A DNA stretch of 64,000 nucleotides. It comes from Solea solea. Taxonomy: Eukaryota; Chordata; Actinopteri; Pleuronectiformes; Soleidae. Positions 32,597 through 49,244 of the stretch are shown one piece after another. The notes under the pieces are model-generated. The model was not told the origin of the DNA and made no database searches. It saw only the letters and a list, made by a program, of their open reading frames with translations. The position numbers were made by a program, and so were the translations under genes. The stretch lies in assembly GCF_958295425.1 (NCBI RefSeq), contig NC_081142.1, positions 6,466,917-6,530,916 of the forward strand. The letters run 5' to 3'. Each line of letters opens with the position of its first letter. The stretch's first letter is position 1.

Positions 32597-35500
32597 TTAT
32601 TTTTTCTTCCTGTCTTGGGTACATCTTGGACAAAACCTGAAAGATATGAGAGGAGGGAAAACAATGTTATGACACAGGACAAAAAGTGTTTTATCTATGT
32701 TAAAATGTCCAGTGAGTATAATCATTTTCTTTTGGCACAAACAGAAAAAAAACATTATTTTTCACTCACTGTACCTAAATGACAAGCAATTCAATTCAAT
32801 AGCTCTACAAACAAATCCAGGTTAACCAGCTGTGAACTTAAAAAGAGGTCTTACCATTTTCCTTTAGGTTTTGTGGTGAGATCAACACAAGCAAAGTGAA
32901 ACCACTCAATTGGACACTGTAAAAAAAAACACAATAAAAAAACAAAACTGTAATTATTTTTGAATCAAACACAAATGGACAAGTTTTTGTACAACGGAGA
33001 TGTGGAAAAAACATAAAAACCTACATCTGGGTTATCACATCCAATCATCTCCCCATATGAAACCTGGTGGCAGAGGCAGTACGTCGGCTCATTGGGATCG
33101 ACAGGCATGTCCAAAACATCCGACGGCTGCATCGGCAGGAGAGCGTCATTCAATTCTGGGCTAAAAGTTCAACATAATACACAGAGCATGATTAGAGATA
33201 ACCCAATTCAAATAGGACTGAAGTTAGAGTAACTGGCAACCTGAATATACACATAAACAGTGAGTCTGTGAATAACTGACTGAAACGATAAATTCATCAT
33301 GTCAATTTGTGCTGAATTCAGAAACTGACATGTAGTAAAGTGCTTGGCACTATTCAGCTAACAGCACAGTGTTACCTATTCTTAATTTTTTTCTTTTTGG
33401 GAGAATCTTCATCAGAAGCTTTCCTTCCTCGTCCTCTGGATGCACGTTTCTCTCTCAGTCCCCGCGACTCATTCTCTATCAAAAAAGATTGACATGTTTC
33501 AATGTGATCAGGTTTGCAATGTCTTATGATTAAAGGTTTTTCTTATAGTGGCCCATCTTACTTTTGTGTGCTCTGCCTTCTGTACTTTCATAGCCACTGC
33601 CTTCCAATTTCTCCTTTAGCTCGTTCTCAAACCGTGCCAGATCTGCATCCAGTCTGCGGATATGTTTATCCACCTATGGTGAAAAAGAATTCATGTAGTG
33701 AAGAACCTTACTTTGCTTTTTGGCTTCATTTGCAGACTGGAAGAATATTTTACAAAAGGAAAAAATGCATTGTAAGTGACTTAAAATACAGACTATATAC
33801 AGTCTTCAGAAAATCAAACATCAGTATGTCTGCTTTGGACTGACCATTTCATATGTCTGCATTGCGAGCTGGACTTTGTCATCGCTGAACTCTTTGCACT
33901 TGCTGTAGGCATTCTGGATCTTCTTCAGATGTTCCATTCTTTGTTCTGAGGCCAAGTTCTTCACATTTGCTATGTACTCTTCTGCCAGTTTGTCGATCTC
34001 TCCTTTCTTTTCTGCACAACATGAATATTACAACGAATATTACAATTGATGGAAAAATACTTGAAATGTGTTTTAAAATGACAACACAAGAATATGTTAA
34101 TGAAGGGATCTTTAAAACCACTACCCGGATCTATGTTGTCAGTTACCCTACATATTAGGTACACAAACATTCAAAAACTAATGAAATATAAAGGGGCTTG
34201 TTAAGATGACTATGAAGCCCTGCCTTTTGCTCACACTGTCCTCACATGTCAAATCAGGCAAAATAACTGATAACACCTAGGCAGGTTGTCATGTGTAGAA
34301 ACTTTAAACACATTTGAATAATAACAACTTACTAAAATCTGAATCATTACCTTCAGTCCTATTGTCCAGGTCCCGCATTAAAGTAAAGTTCCTCTGTAGC
34401 TCACATGGTAGATTTTCAATACCTGAAGAGATTAACATACAAAAATAAGATCATCATAAACTTGATTTTGTTACACTGAATGTCTTTGTGACCAAAACCA
34501 GACAATACTGCTGCATTTTATAAATTGAGTTTGATCTTCTACTGCTCAGAAACAGTCAAACACACTTTGAAAAAAAAAGCATATCTATCTATTAATGCAG
34601 TTCAAGAGGGAGAATAGTTAACATTTGAAAAAGATTGACAATTACAGAACAAAACTAGGGCAAGCAGCACTGAACCCAAGGCCCTCAACTCCCATGAAGG
34701 TGTGCGTGGCATGATGATTGGCTTTGCAGGTTATCATCGTGGATCAATTGGCTCTAAAAAGAAGTTCAAAAAGAATAAAGACAAGGCAGAAGCCTAATTC
34801 GCGCTATTCCTGCAAACATGTTTTGGCCACTACCATGATTGCCAGGAAAGTGGCAAAGTGTAAAAAAAAAAAGAACAGTCAGGACCAAACACCAGTTGGT
34901 GTTTGGGCCAAAATAAATGTGGTACAAACAGGAAATATAAAAAATGTATTATAATTCAAAACAGTGTATATTCTATATCACTGACTTATACAACATATAT
35001 TATATAATATTATTCTGTAGTACAAATATTTTGAATGAGTGAATTTTATTTTAATGTGCACCTCATGTTTATCTTTTTTTCATAAAACATGCATTCTGCC
35101 TAACATTTACTGTATAATAAATAAATAAATGCTGGCTGTGAGGGTGCAAAGTAACCCTTAATACTCCGCCACGTAAATACATTGTGTATTATATCGAGGA
35201 CAAAATAAGTGAGTAGTGTTTGCACAGACTACAGGAATTAAATTATAGTCCTTTTGGTTTGTGCCAGTGTGTGTCACTAACATTACTGTCAGTGACGCAC
35301 TTCACACCCCGCCCCGGCGCGCAAACGGTTACGGGTAATGGAAACGCGGGTTATCAACAGGTTGAGAATGTACGATGTCTCTTTACCTTCAGCAATTACA
35401 AACAATTGTCATAATATAATTTTAGATAATTACACGTTTTATTAAACTACCTAACTAGCGATTAGCTAGCGCTGTACGACAACGCGGGTAAAAACCAAGC

Positions 35501-35848
35501 TAACAACAAGCGACCCATGTGTCGTTTTAGTTCGGTAATGGTGAAATGTAACCGCCCCTGAGTGAATTACACACTTTAGATAAAGAGTTTGAGAATATTT
35601 GTCCCACTGAAAGTTGTATTAGGATGTCAGTCTGGTAGCTAGCAGCTAAAGTCAGTGACCTGACAGCTACATGCTAGCCCTCTGCACCGCTACCTCGCAG
35701 TCGTTCACCCAGCAAAAAAAAGTCTCCCACACGGTCAAACTAAACTAACACCAGACACGTGTGACAAGTGGAAAATATTGACATTAAGACATTGTGTCAG
35801 CGGATACTTACTGTCAAGATAATGTTCCAAGTATATCGCCGTCGCCAT
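32597..35848 (-). CDS. ing5: Inhibitor of growth protein 5
   Basis: Chromatin reader subunit of HBO1 and MOZ/MORF acetyltransferase complexes; its PHD finger binds H3K4me3. Exons, minus strand: 35812-35848, 34351-34422, 33845-34011, 33562-33673, 33376-33475, 33025-33160, 32855-32916, 32597-32636. They sum to 726 nt, 241 aa (human ING5 240). The start [20 protein letters not shown] and the body [20 protein letters not shown], then [20 protein letters not shown], are the ING dimerisation domain. A basic stretch around residues 130-160 ([18 protein letters not shown]) is the NLS region. The PHD finger at about 188-237 has the C4HC3 set, with [25 protein letters not shown] and WFCPRC. ING5 is preferred over ING4 by the MATA start, [10 protein letters not shown] and [11 protein letters not shown]. 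Confidence 0.95.
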
Positions 35849-37741
35849 TGCAAGTTGGCTGTTTAGCTTCTGCGTTGCTCTGATTAGCGCTCAAAGTGCT
35901 GGCTGATGAGAGTTGGTGAGCTTATTTTGTAATCCAGGATCGCACGTCGGTCAGTGGGCTCGGAGATTCTGACACTCGATTCTGTGTAACAAACGTCCTC
36001 AGGCGGCAATAAAGCGATGATTTACTACTGTAAATAGATTCCGTTTCCCTCCAGCTCACATGCACGAACTCAGTACAAGACTGCTCTGCTTTGAGGAGCG
36101 TGTGGCTCGCATGCGCGAACAGCAGTCTCCAGCTGTTATGCGAGTTTCATCCCTTAACATTCAAATAAAGTGTGTTGTTTTTCAGATTAGTCAATTTGCC
36201 TGAGTAAAAGTTGTATCTCTAAATATGAATTAATATGATTGTGTGTTTAGTCCAGCACCTTAGTCACTTCATCTACGGCCCCACACTGCTCAGAAACACT
36301 TCGAAAAACAGATCACCACAACTACAAAGATGGCAGGGGAATTTCAACGTTTGTCTGTACAAACAAAATACCTTATATAAATTAGCACCGATGAGCAGCT
36401 TTTTCCATATGGATTATTCCCCACGTAAAGGGGACAACCTGGGGAAAGAAGCTGCAGCGAATGGCTGCGTTTGCGACTAGCACTTTCCATAGCCCGTCTC
36501 AGTCAGCTGAGAGTTACGTCAACAAAACAATCGCCCCTCCCTCCCCTGTACGCCGAGAGTGAACACGTCCGAAGATGCTCAGCTGGCAGGACAAACGGAA
36601 ACCATCGACGTGAAAACAACGACAGATAAACTGCCCGTGTCAAGATTTTTATATTTATCTACGCTGATTCAGACAATGAAGCAGTTGCTGCTTCGGACGT
36701 CATATATTTTATTTTGCACCAAAGCAAGCTTTGAAGCAGGGTGTTCCAAGGAATTGTAGTTCAGGTTAGGAGCACGTATCAAAGCTTCATTGTCTGGTTT
36801 TTCGCTCCGAGGAGTGCATCATCTGTTGTTGTACATCTCACTTCCGTGTTTGCTGTGTCTTAAAGAAAGCTCTCGCGTTTTGTCTTAAAACCTTCATATA
36901 ACCACGTAAGTAACCAAAAGTCACACTCATTTACACATTTTAAACAGTATATTTATTATAATACTGTCGGCTTTCTTTAAACCGAACTAGTGAACGTGGT
37001 TATTTAAACTGCGCTAGCGTTTAATGCTATGTATGCTATCAAACAAGATACACAAGCTACGGCTTCCAGTTAAAAAATACTGGGTCAATATGTCGATACA
37101 ACCTGTTATTCAACACGTTCGCACCATTATAAATTGTATTTACAAGAAGTAAGGTAACCATTTTCACCCTGGCTAACAATTACTTGAAGTTTACACCAGT
37201 TAGCCGCTAGGCTAACCAACCAAAATAACTTTCAAAAGGAAAGTCATCCCGTGTCAGTCATGTATTTTATATTAGCTTCTGCTAATGCTGTAATGCAGGG
37301 CTGCGAACATACATCGATTTAATCAAAGTCATGCAAATATAGTTTTTGTTCTGGGGAAATATAAATTAAAAGACATTAAAATGATGTCCGAAGAAATAAG
37401 GTGTCTCGTTCTGTTTTTGTCATTTGAATCGTATATGCGCTTATTTCGCTTTCTAAATAATGGCCTAAATGGTAACCACAATTGTTATGTCATATGTTAT
37501 TGAGCTCAACATGGTTGTTAATAGTGATCTCTCGTTGGCAATGGGGACAATATATATTTAAACCAGTGTTATTTGTTAACTGTAGAGTAAAATTATATAT
37601 TTGTCAACATATGCCAATAACAATGACAGTCTCAATGTTTATGTGGCCACACCCTGGACACCAGACCTTTAGTTTGCACATATAAGGCAACAGAGGATCT
37701 CATATACAGCATATATCCTATTTTTATAGGTTGTTTCCAAG
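35849..37741. other. Divergent promoter region of ing5 and plekhb2
   Basis: About 1.9 kb between the start codons of ing5 (minus) and plekhb2 (plus). GC is raised around 35290-35350 (within ing5 intron 1), 36040-36130 and 36470-36560, which fits CpG-type promoters. An inverted pair of CAGACAATGAAGC-like arms lies at 36671-36684 and 36784-36797. A noncoding first exon for plekhb2 may end at a gtaagt donor near 36906, since the ATG exon begins with an acceptor-like tttccaag. No independent gene is supported. Confidence 0.45.
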
Positions 37742-39818
37742 ATGGCTATTGTGAAGAGTGGCTGGCTCCATCGACAAAGTGAGTGATAATGTAATCCATG
37801 TGGTAAAGATGGTGTGACATTTGGTGTACAATCCAGTGAAAGAGAATCATGTTTGCACTAAACTTAACTACATCAATAATATTAAAGGTACCATACTGCG
37901 TCGATGGAAAAGAAACTGGTTTGACTTGTGGGCCGATGGACGACTTGTTTTCTATAACGATCAACAACGCCGTGACATGGAGGACGACATTCACATGAGG
38001 GTCGACTGCATTAACATCCGCAACTCGGCTGCATGTCGAGGTGCTCGTCAGTTGCATGGTGATATTATTGGCTGATTATCTACACTATTGACTAACCACT
38101 GCTAATCCTTCTCTCTGTTTGTGTTGTTTTTCAGAACTGAACCCACCGGACGGGAAGATGCGTGATGCCCTGCTTCAGATAGTGTGCAGAGACGGACGAG
38201 TCATCAGTCTGTGTGCAGACAGTGCAGATGATGCTCTGTAAGTCCCTGGTTATTTGCTGAGTCAGCATATCTTATTGATGAATTATTTTGGGCTCTCCCT
38301 GTTTCCATGTTGGTAATGTTGAGTGTTTTAGTTTTAGGTATTCTGTATTGTTATTTTTAGCACAGGTATGAATTAATTTAGAAGATGCTAATGGTTTCCA
38401 CTTTTTGTTGCAGGGCCTGGACTATGGCGCTTCAAGATGCCAGAATTAATGCTGTGAGTCTTTGACACATTTTAAATCACACATTTATAAAAACCAAAAT
38501 TAGAATATGAAGTTTGATTATTTTCTTATTAATATTAATATTTCTTATTAATTAGCTATTTTCAGCTCTCAGGTGATGTGACCACATTTGTGTTCTTATG
38601 TTTTAAGGTGGTTGCTACTCCTCAGATCAGCTTTGCACAGGATGTAATGGCATCTGCTCCACCCCCTTACTCGGAATATGCACCCCCACCACAGGTAAAA
38701 GACACAGACATTGTACCTAAACATTACACGTATAAACTATTTAAATTATTATAATTTTTTTATATATACAACTCCTAAACAGTATACAGGTTTGTTTTAA
38801 ATGCATTTTTAATTTAAATATTCAATTAGCTATGCAAGTTTGGGAAAATTACCCTTTTAAAGGAGTTGTAACTGAAAAAAAATGCCTCTCAGTGTAAAAC
38901 AAATAACGATTGACCTGTAAGGATGCTGTTTTAGTAGATGCCACAATTAATTACTGTATATACTTGGATATGCTACCATTATACACAGTCCTTCATAGGA
39001 AAACAAGGATAGAGTAAGTTTCATTTATAGATTTTAAAAATGCAACAACATACAATGCCGTGTGATCTACTGCCATCTACTGTTCTAGTAAGGGAATTGT
39101 TTACAAGTGCTGTTGAGCATTGATGAATAAAAACTATTTTGGAGTATTTTGTTAATACTGACATCCTACAAAGGATCACCAGTGCCTTTTAATAATAGAT
39201 TGCATTTCCTTTATTTTCCACCAGTCTTATGTCCCAGATCCATATGGAGACTACGCTGCCCCACCACCACATGCCACCCAGATCGTATACTCTGCTGATG
39301 GGCAGCCCTACGCTGTTGCTTATCCTTATCAGTACCATGGTAAATATTCATCAGTATATATGTAGAAGAAATAAAACACATTGAATATAATGTGATGTGT
39401 GCAAAATGAATCACCACTCCAAATATTTTGTCACTTTGGTCTTCAGACTTTAAAATTCACTCTAGATGAAACATTTTGTATTTATATAATTTTTTGTATT
39501 GTCTTTCGTACATTGTTGTTTTGCCTTTTTTGTTATCAGCTACTCGCACTTTACTTGGCTACATTATATTCTTAGCTTATTGCACCTTGTGGGACCAAAA
39601 GTTTGAAGTGAACTGCAATTGGATGGAATATAAGATGTTATCCAGGGACAAAACTCATAATATTGCTGGTTTTCTTTCTAGGTGGGTACCCTGCTCCAGG
39701 AGTGAACCATGTTATTATTCAAGAGCGCCAGCGTGACGATGGAGGAGATGTAGCTCTGGGGATGCTTGCTGGAGCAGCAACCGGTTTGGCTATTGGCTCT
39801 CTCTTCTCTGTCTTTTAA
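37742..39818 (+). CDS. plekhb2: Evectin-2, PH domain family B member 2
   Basis: Evectin-2 is a tail-anchored PH-domain protein of recycling endosomes whose PH domain binds phosphatidylserine and supports endosome-to-Golgi traffic. Exons: 37742-37778, 37888-38040, 38135-38237, 38414-38453, 38608-38694, 39225-39339, 39682-39818. They sum to 672 nt, 223 aa (human about 222). The PH domain spans roughly 1-105: MAIVKSGWLHRQSTILRRWK, NWFDLWADGRLVFY, LQIVCRDGRVISLCADSADD. A Pro/Tyr-rich linker follows (SAPPPYSEYAPPPQ, DPYGDYAAPPP). The C-terminal membrane anchor ALGMLAGAATGLAIGSLFSV is nearly identical to the human anchor. The 3' untranslated region probably ends at AATAAA 41243-41248. Confidence 0.95.
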
Positions 39819-41242
39819 TGTCTTGATCAATGTAACATGTAGAAGCACACCATCCCTCTGTCTGCACTGCTTTTGGCTTCTTCTTTGTGCCCTCACTTGA
39901 GGTGGAGTGAAATGTGTCTTTTGGGCAACTTCTGTCGAAGCATGAATGTGATGGGCAGCCAAGCTATGCCCTAAATATTCTATACATGAAGTAAATTTAC
40001 TGTCAGCACTTTCTCACAAACCTTATGTGGCAGTTTCCCACAGTGTTGTTGCTCATTATGTTTGTATTTAACCATAAACATTTATTTGAGTGTCAGGAAA
40101 ACGGTTACTCCTTTTATCTATACATCAGGTCCTCTCAGCTAACATCTCAGTCAGGTGAGCACATTTGTCCTTTACATTTTCAAAGTTATTACACTTTTAT
40201 ATTTATATAATTGTTGTTTTACATACCAATTGTTTACCTTGTTTACTTTTGTTTTTAATAGTATGTAAATTCATAATGCTGTAGTTATGATCACACTAAG
40301 AAGACAAAGACCTGAGTTTACCCAAGGACTTAAGAGTGTTGGGGACTGAGGCCAAGTCAAGACCTAGACCTTGATAGAGCTGGGCAGTATGGTCAAAGAC
40401 TTTATCTCGATTAATTTATATCGATAATTATCACGATTAAAATGTCAGATAATTAAATATTGTGTTGTGTTCCTGACTGAATATTGAGAAAAACTTTGTT
40501 TTTTAAAGTCTTAATAGACAGAAAACAACGAACACTTATAAACACAAAAGCAATTTTGTGTTTCAAACTGTGTTGCACAGTGACTTGACCTGTATGAATG
40601 TTATATCATGTGTATAGTACTGTGCAATAGTCTTTGACTCAGCCCCGTAACATGGAAGAAAATTGGTCTTGAGTTTGTCTCACTTTACCTTGGTTTTGGT
40701 CTCAGTATTAGGCGAGTCTTGGTGTTGTTAGCGTGGTCTTCACTACAACACTCCTGCCTCGTGTTTCCTCAGAACATCAGGTTACTTGTGGTGGTGGCTG
40801 TGGGCTGAGATGAGAGTTGTATTAAGAGCAATAATTATGTTAACTGTAGTATGTTAAGGTACCCATGTGACATGGATGTCCAATGTCATCACCACAGTTA
40901 AATGTGTACGAGTTAACACTGGCATTTACATGAAGTGCTTTGAATTGAAAAGGGACGTCTCTCCTCGTGTTTCTTTGCATGCATTATTTTTCCATTGAAT
41001 TGTACTTTGTTTTGTTATTTGTGTATGTGACTGTTTTCATTTCAATATGCACAAAATTGTCAGTCAGGTGAATCCGTCCGTTGGGAATGTTTTGGTTTTG
41101 TATTTCAAAAATGATACTGCTTGTCTCTATTAATGACACTAATTGAAGACATTTCTAAGAAATAATTTCAGTTTTTCAAGTATTAGCTTCAGCAAACAGC
41201 GTGACACTGATGTCATTTTCTATATGTCTTAAATTGATGTGA

Positions 41243-41248
41243 AATAAA
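41243..41248 (+). promoter_or_regulatory. Candidate poly(A) signal for plekhb2
   Basis: Canonical AATAAA, about 1.4 kb past the plekhb2 stop codon. Confidence 0.45.
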
Positions 41249-41384
41249 TTATATTTCTCTTAACATGTGTACTAATTAAATTCTGATGTACCCCACATTT
41301 AAACTATAATGACTCTTTATTTTGTGAAACCATGAGACTTTTGTTTAAAGAATATTTAAACAAGTGTAAATGACCACCATCAGC

Positions 41385-41390
41385 TTTATT
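41385..41390 (-). promoter_or_regulatory. Candidate poly(A) signal for vps4b
   Basis: TTTATT on the plus strand, AATAAA on the minus strand, about 0.94 kb past the vps4b stop codon. Confidence 0.4.
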
Positions 41391-42326
41391 TATATAACTA
41401 ATAAGTAACCTTTACACACAAACCAACACCAAAAGACATGCCCAAATAAATAAAAGGTATATTAGAGATGCAAAGGCAGTACTTTTTAAGTACATAGGGA
41501 CAATTTATAAATAATTCGACACAAACCTAACCATTTAAGCCTCACAATTGACAAAAGACCCAATAAATGTTTGTATAGACACTGTAACTCAATGTAGCAC
41601 ACATCAAAATTTATAAACGTCAGTCTTGAAAGACTCCTGTTCAACTCCTGTCTCGTGTTCAATTCAGTAACTGTGTCGATAACATACAGAACACCCCGCT
41701 TCGTATGTCGGTCTTAAGTGATACTACTTTTTTTAACAGCGTGTGTTTAATTGCACATCTTCAACATTGTGTATTTGAAATAAAAACAACCAGCAAACGG
41801 TAACTGATTAAGTGAGTGCAGCCTTTAAAATCTTACAGTGAAAATTCCCTTTTACTAAAATCCAACTCTAAACTAACATGAATATAAATAGTTGGAGGTA
41901 AGAAGTGTTGCAAAGGTGCATTTGTCTTTAAAAAAATAAGATTTCTTTTAGTTGTGCAAATATAACCATTGAGTTAAAAGATATGAAACCTTACAAATGA
42001 GTAAATTGATTTTTTTAACAACAGTGCTGAAACAGTTGATTGAGTAGTTGATAGACAAAAAAAATGTTAAGTTTTGATCCACAATGAATTATTTTTGTTT
42101 ACAGAAACAGCAGCAAGTTTGCTGTCAAAACTATTTGCCTGCTTTTCTGTTTTCCGCATCTTACTCCAGTGTTCCATCATAACTCGGATACTTTTGACAA
42201 ACTGATTAAGAATGTAAGGACGTAGAGAACCAAGAATTTACTGTAGACAAGAAAATCCATAGCAAGTTCTAATCAATCAAAAGAAAAATAAATGCTAGTT
42301 GCTGGGAACAGAGAGCGGGAACAGTG

Positions 42327-47890
<5,564 letters not shown>

Positions 47891-48426
47891 TAGATCACGT
47901 AACGTCTGTCTAGATTGAACGTGTCCTTAAAATAAAAGTATGACCAAGCTTTCTCTCTGTCTGTTTACTTGTATTTCATTTTTTTTAAAACCACGCCAAT
48001 CGGAAAAAAATCTTAGGCTTGTTTCTCTTCCGTATTAAAACGTTGGCTGTCACTTCCGCATAGGTCACGTGACAATGTTATTGTCCTGTTGGGACAGCAG
48101 CTGTATTTTCAGATATTTTAATGTGTCTGAAACATACATACATATACATATAATACGGTAATAAATATTTTTATGACATAAAAAAGTGAAAGGTGTTACT
48201 TATAACTAACAACTGCCTTGCTTTGATGCTTCAAAGCAATTAAGACAAACCCTTGAACTAAACTCCACAGAAAAAATAAATGTGTGATTTTTAAACTCAT
48301 TTCGTCCACTGTTGATTGAGGATATTTTGTTTGCGATTGTGGCCTAAACACAAGATTGAAAAAAGATGAAACAACATTACATAAAGGAACGTTTTTAGAT
48401 AAGGACTTTATCAGTGCCACTGTTTA

Positions 48427-48770
48427 CATTCACCAGCCACTTCTTCAGGTGTTACGTGTACCTAATGAAGTGGCAGGTGAGGTATTTTGCTGCTGGAGCT
48501 TTAAGGTTGGATGTATTGTGCGTTGAGGTTTTCTGTATGCCTTTGTTGCAACAAATTGCTGTTTGAGTAACTTTTCTTTCGGTTCAAACCAGTCTGGTTA
48601 TTCTGCTCTGACAGACATCAACAAAGTATTTTCACCCAGAGAAATGTCACTCACTGGAATTATCTTCGTAAACCCTTGAGATAGATGTACATACATCCAG
48701 GTAGAAAAGCAGTTTCTGAAAAACTCAGAAACCATGCCACGTTCAAAGTTAATTAGATTCTATCAAATAT
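48427..48770 (+). mobile_element. MITE-family copy with collapsed left end
   Basis: It opens with a near-palindrome formed by CACCAGCCACTTCTTCAGGT and CCTAATGAAGTGGCAGGTGA, which correspond to the two terminal repeats of 7880-8316 placed back to back. The interior phrases then follow in the same order: CTCTGACAGACATCAACAAA, CACCCAGAGAAATGTCACTC, GTAAACCCTTGAGATAGATG and CAGTTTCTGAAAAACTCAGA. This suggests a nested or rearranged copy. Confidence 0.6.
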
Positions 48771-48893
48771 CTTCATATATCTTAAATATCTTTCTATTAA
48801 ACATCTCATCATTTAGCAGTTGTATATACAGAATGTACAAAAACCAAAATAAACCCTCATTCAAACAAATGAATTCACACAGCCACTGTTGAG

Positions 48894-48918
48894 TTTATTA
48901 ACAAATTTACACTTTATT
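48894..48918 (-). promoter_or_regulatory. Two candidate poly(A) signals for ankrd29
   Basis: Two TTTATT hexamers (AATAAA on the minus strand) at 48894-48899 and 48913-48918 lie about 340 bp past the ankrd29 stop codon. Confidence 0.4.
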
Positions 48919-49244
48919 ACATTTATTAAAAAGGCAAAGAAATAGTGTGCAAAAAATATCAAAAAATATTACAACACCTGGGTGGGGGGTAAACAAAAAT
49001 AAATGCAAATATTATATAACACCAGCGTAAAGGAGACGATGCATCTGGGAGACGGATCCATTTTGGTTGCACATTACTTTGCTCAGAATTTAGTCCGGGT
49101 TTATTCAACATGTGGCAGCAATCAAAAGCAAAGCACCATATACAGTACAGGTTGTATTTCAGTCAGTTTGATATACTTGTTGCATTATTTTCCCCCCTCA
49201 CACGGATGTGGTGCAAGCGAGAAGGAAGGACGGGGTCTGGATTG

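Larger units (their letters stand above)
39819..42326. other. Convergent 3' UTRs of plekhb2 and vps4b
   Basis: No protein gene is visible. Position 41243 has AATAAA for the plus-strand plekhb2 transcript and 41385 has TTTATT (AATAAA on minus) for vps4b. The two transcripts would therefore end about 100-150 bp apart. At about 40380-40460 lies a segment (GAGCTGGGCAGTATGGTCAA, then ATCGATAATTATCACGATTA) that resembles a common vertebrate dispersed repeat end. Confidence 0.5.
47891..49244. other. vps4b promoter side, MITE copy, ankrd29 3' UTR
   Basis: The left end, about 47890-48110, is the likely vps4b promoter (minus strand). A MITE-family copy lies at about 48427-48770. From about 48890 the sequence is probably the ankrd29 3' untranslated region on the minus strand, bounded by minus-strand AATAAA motifs at 48894-48899 and 48913-48918. 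Confidence 0.5.

Noticed and set aside
36235..36480. An 81-residue plus-strand frame between ing5 and plekhb2
   Set aside because: No recognisable domain, composition typical of chance frames and it lies in a promoter-type region.
36671..36797. Inverted CAGACAATGAAGC arms as a regulatory hairpin
   Set aside because: Arms are only about 14 bp with a 100-bp spacer; this may be a repeat edge, and it is too weak to claim as a structure.
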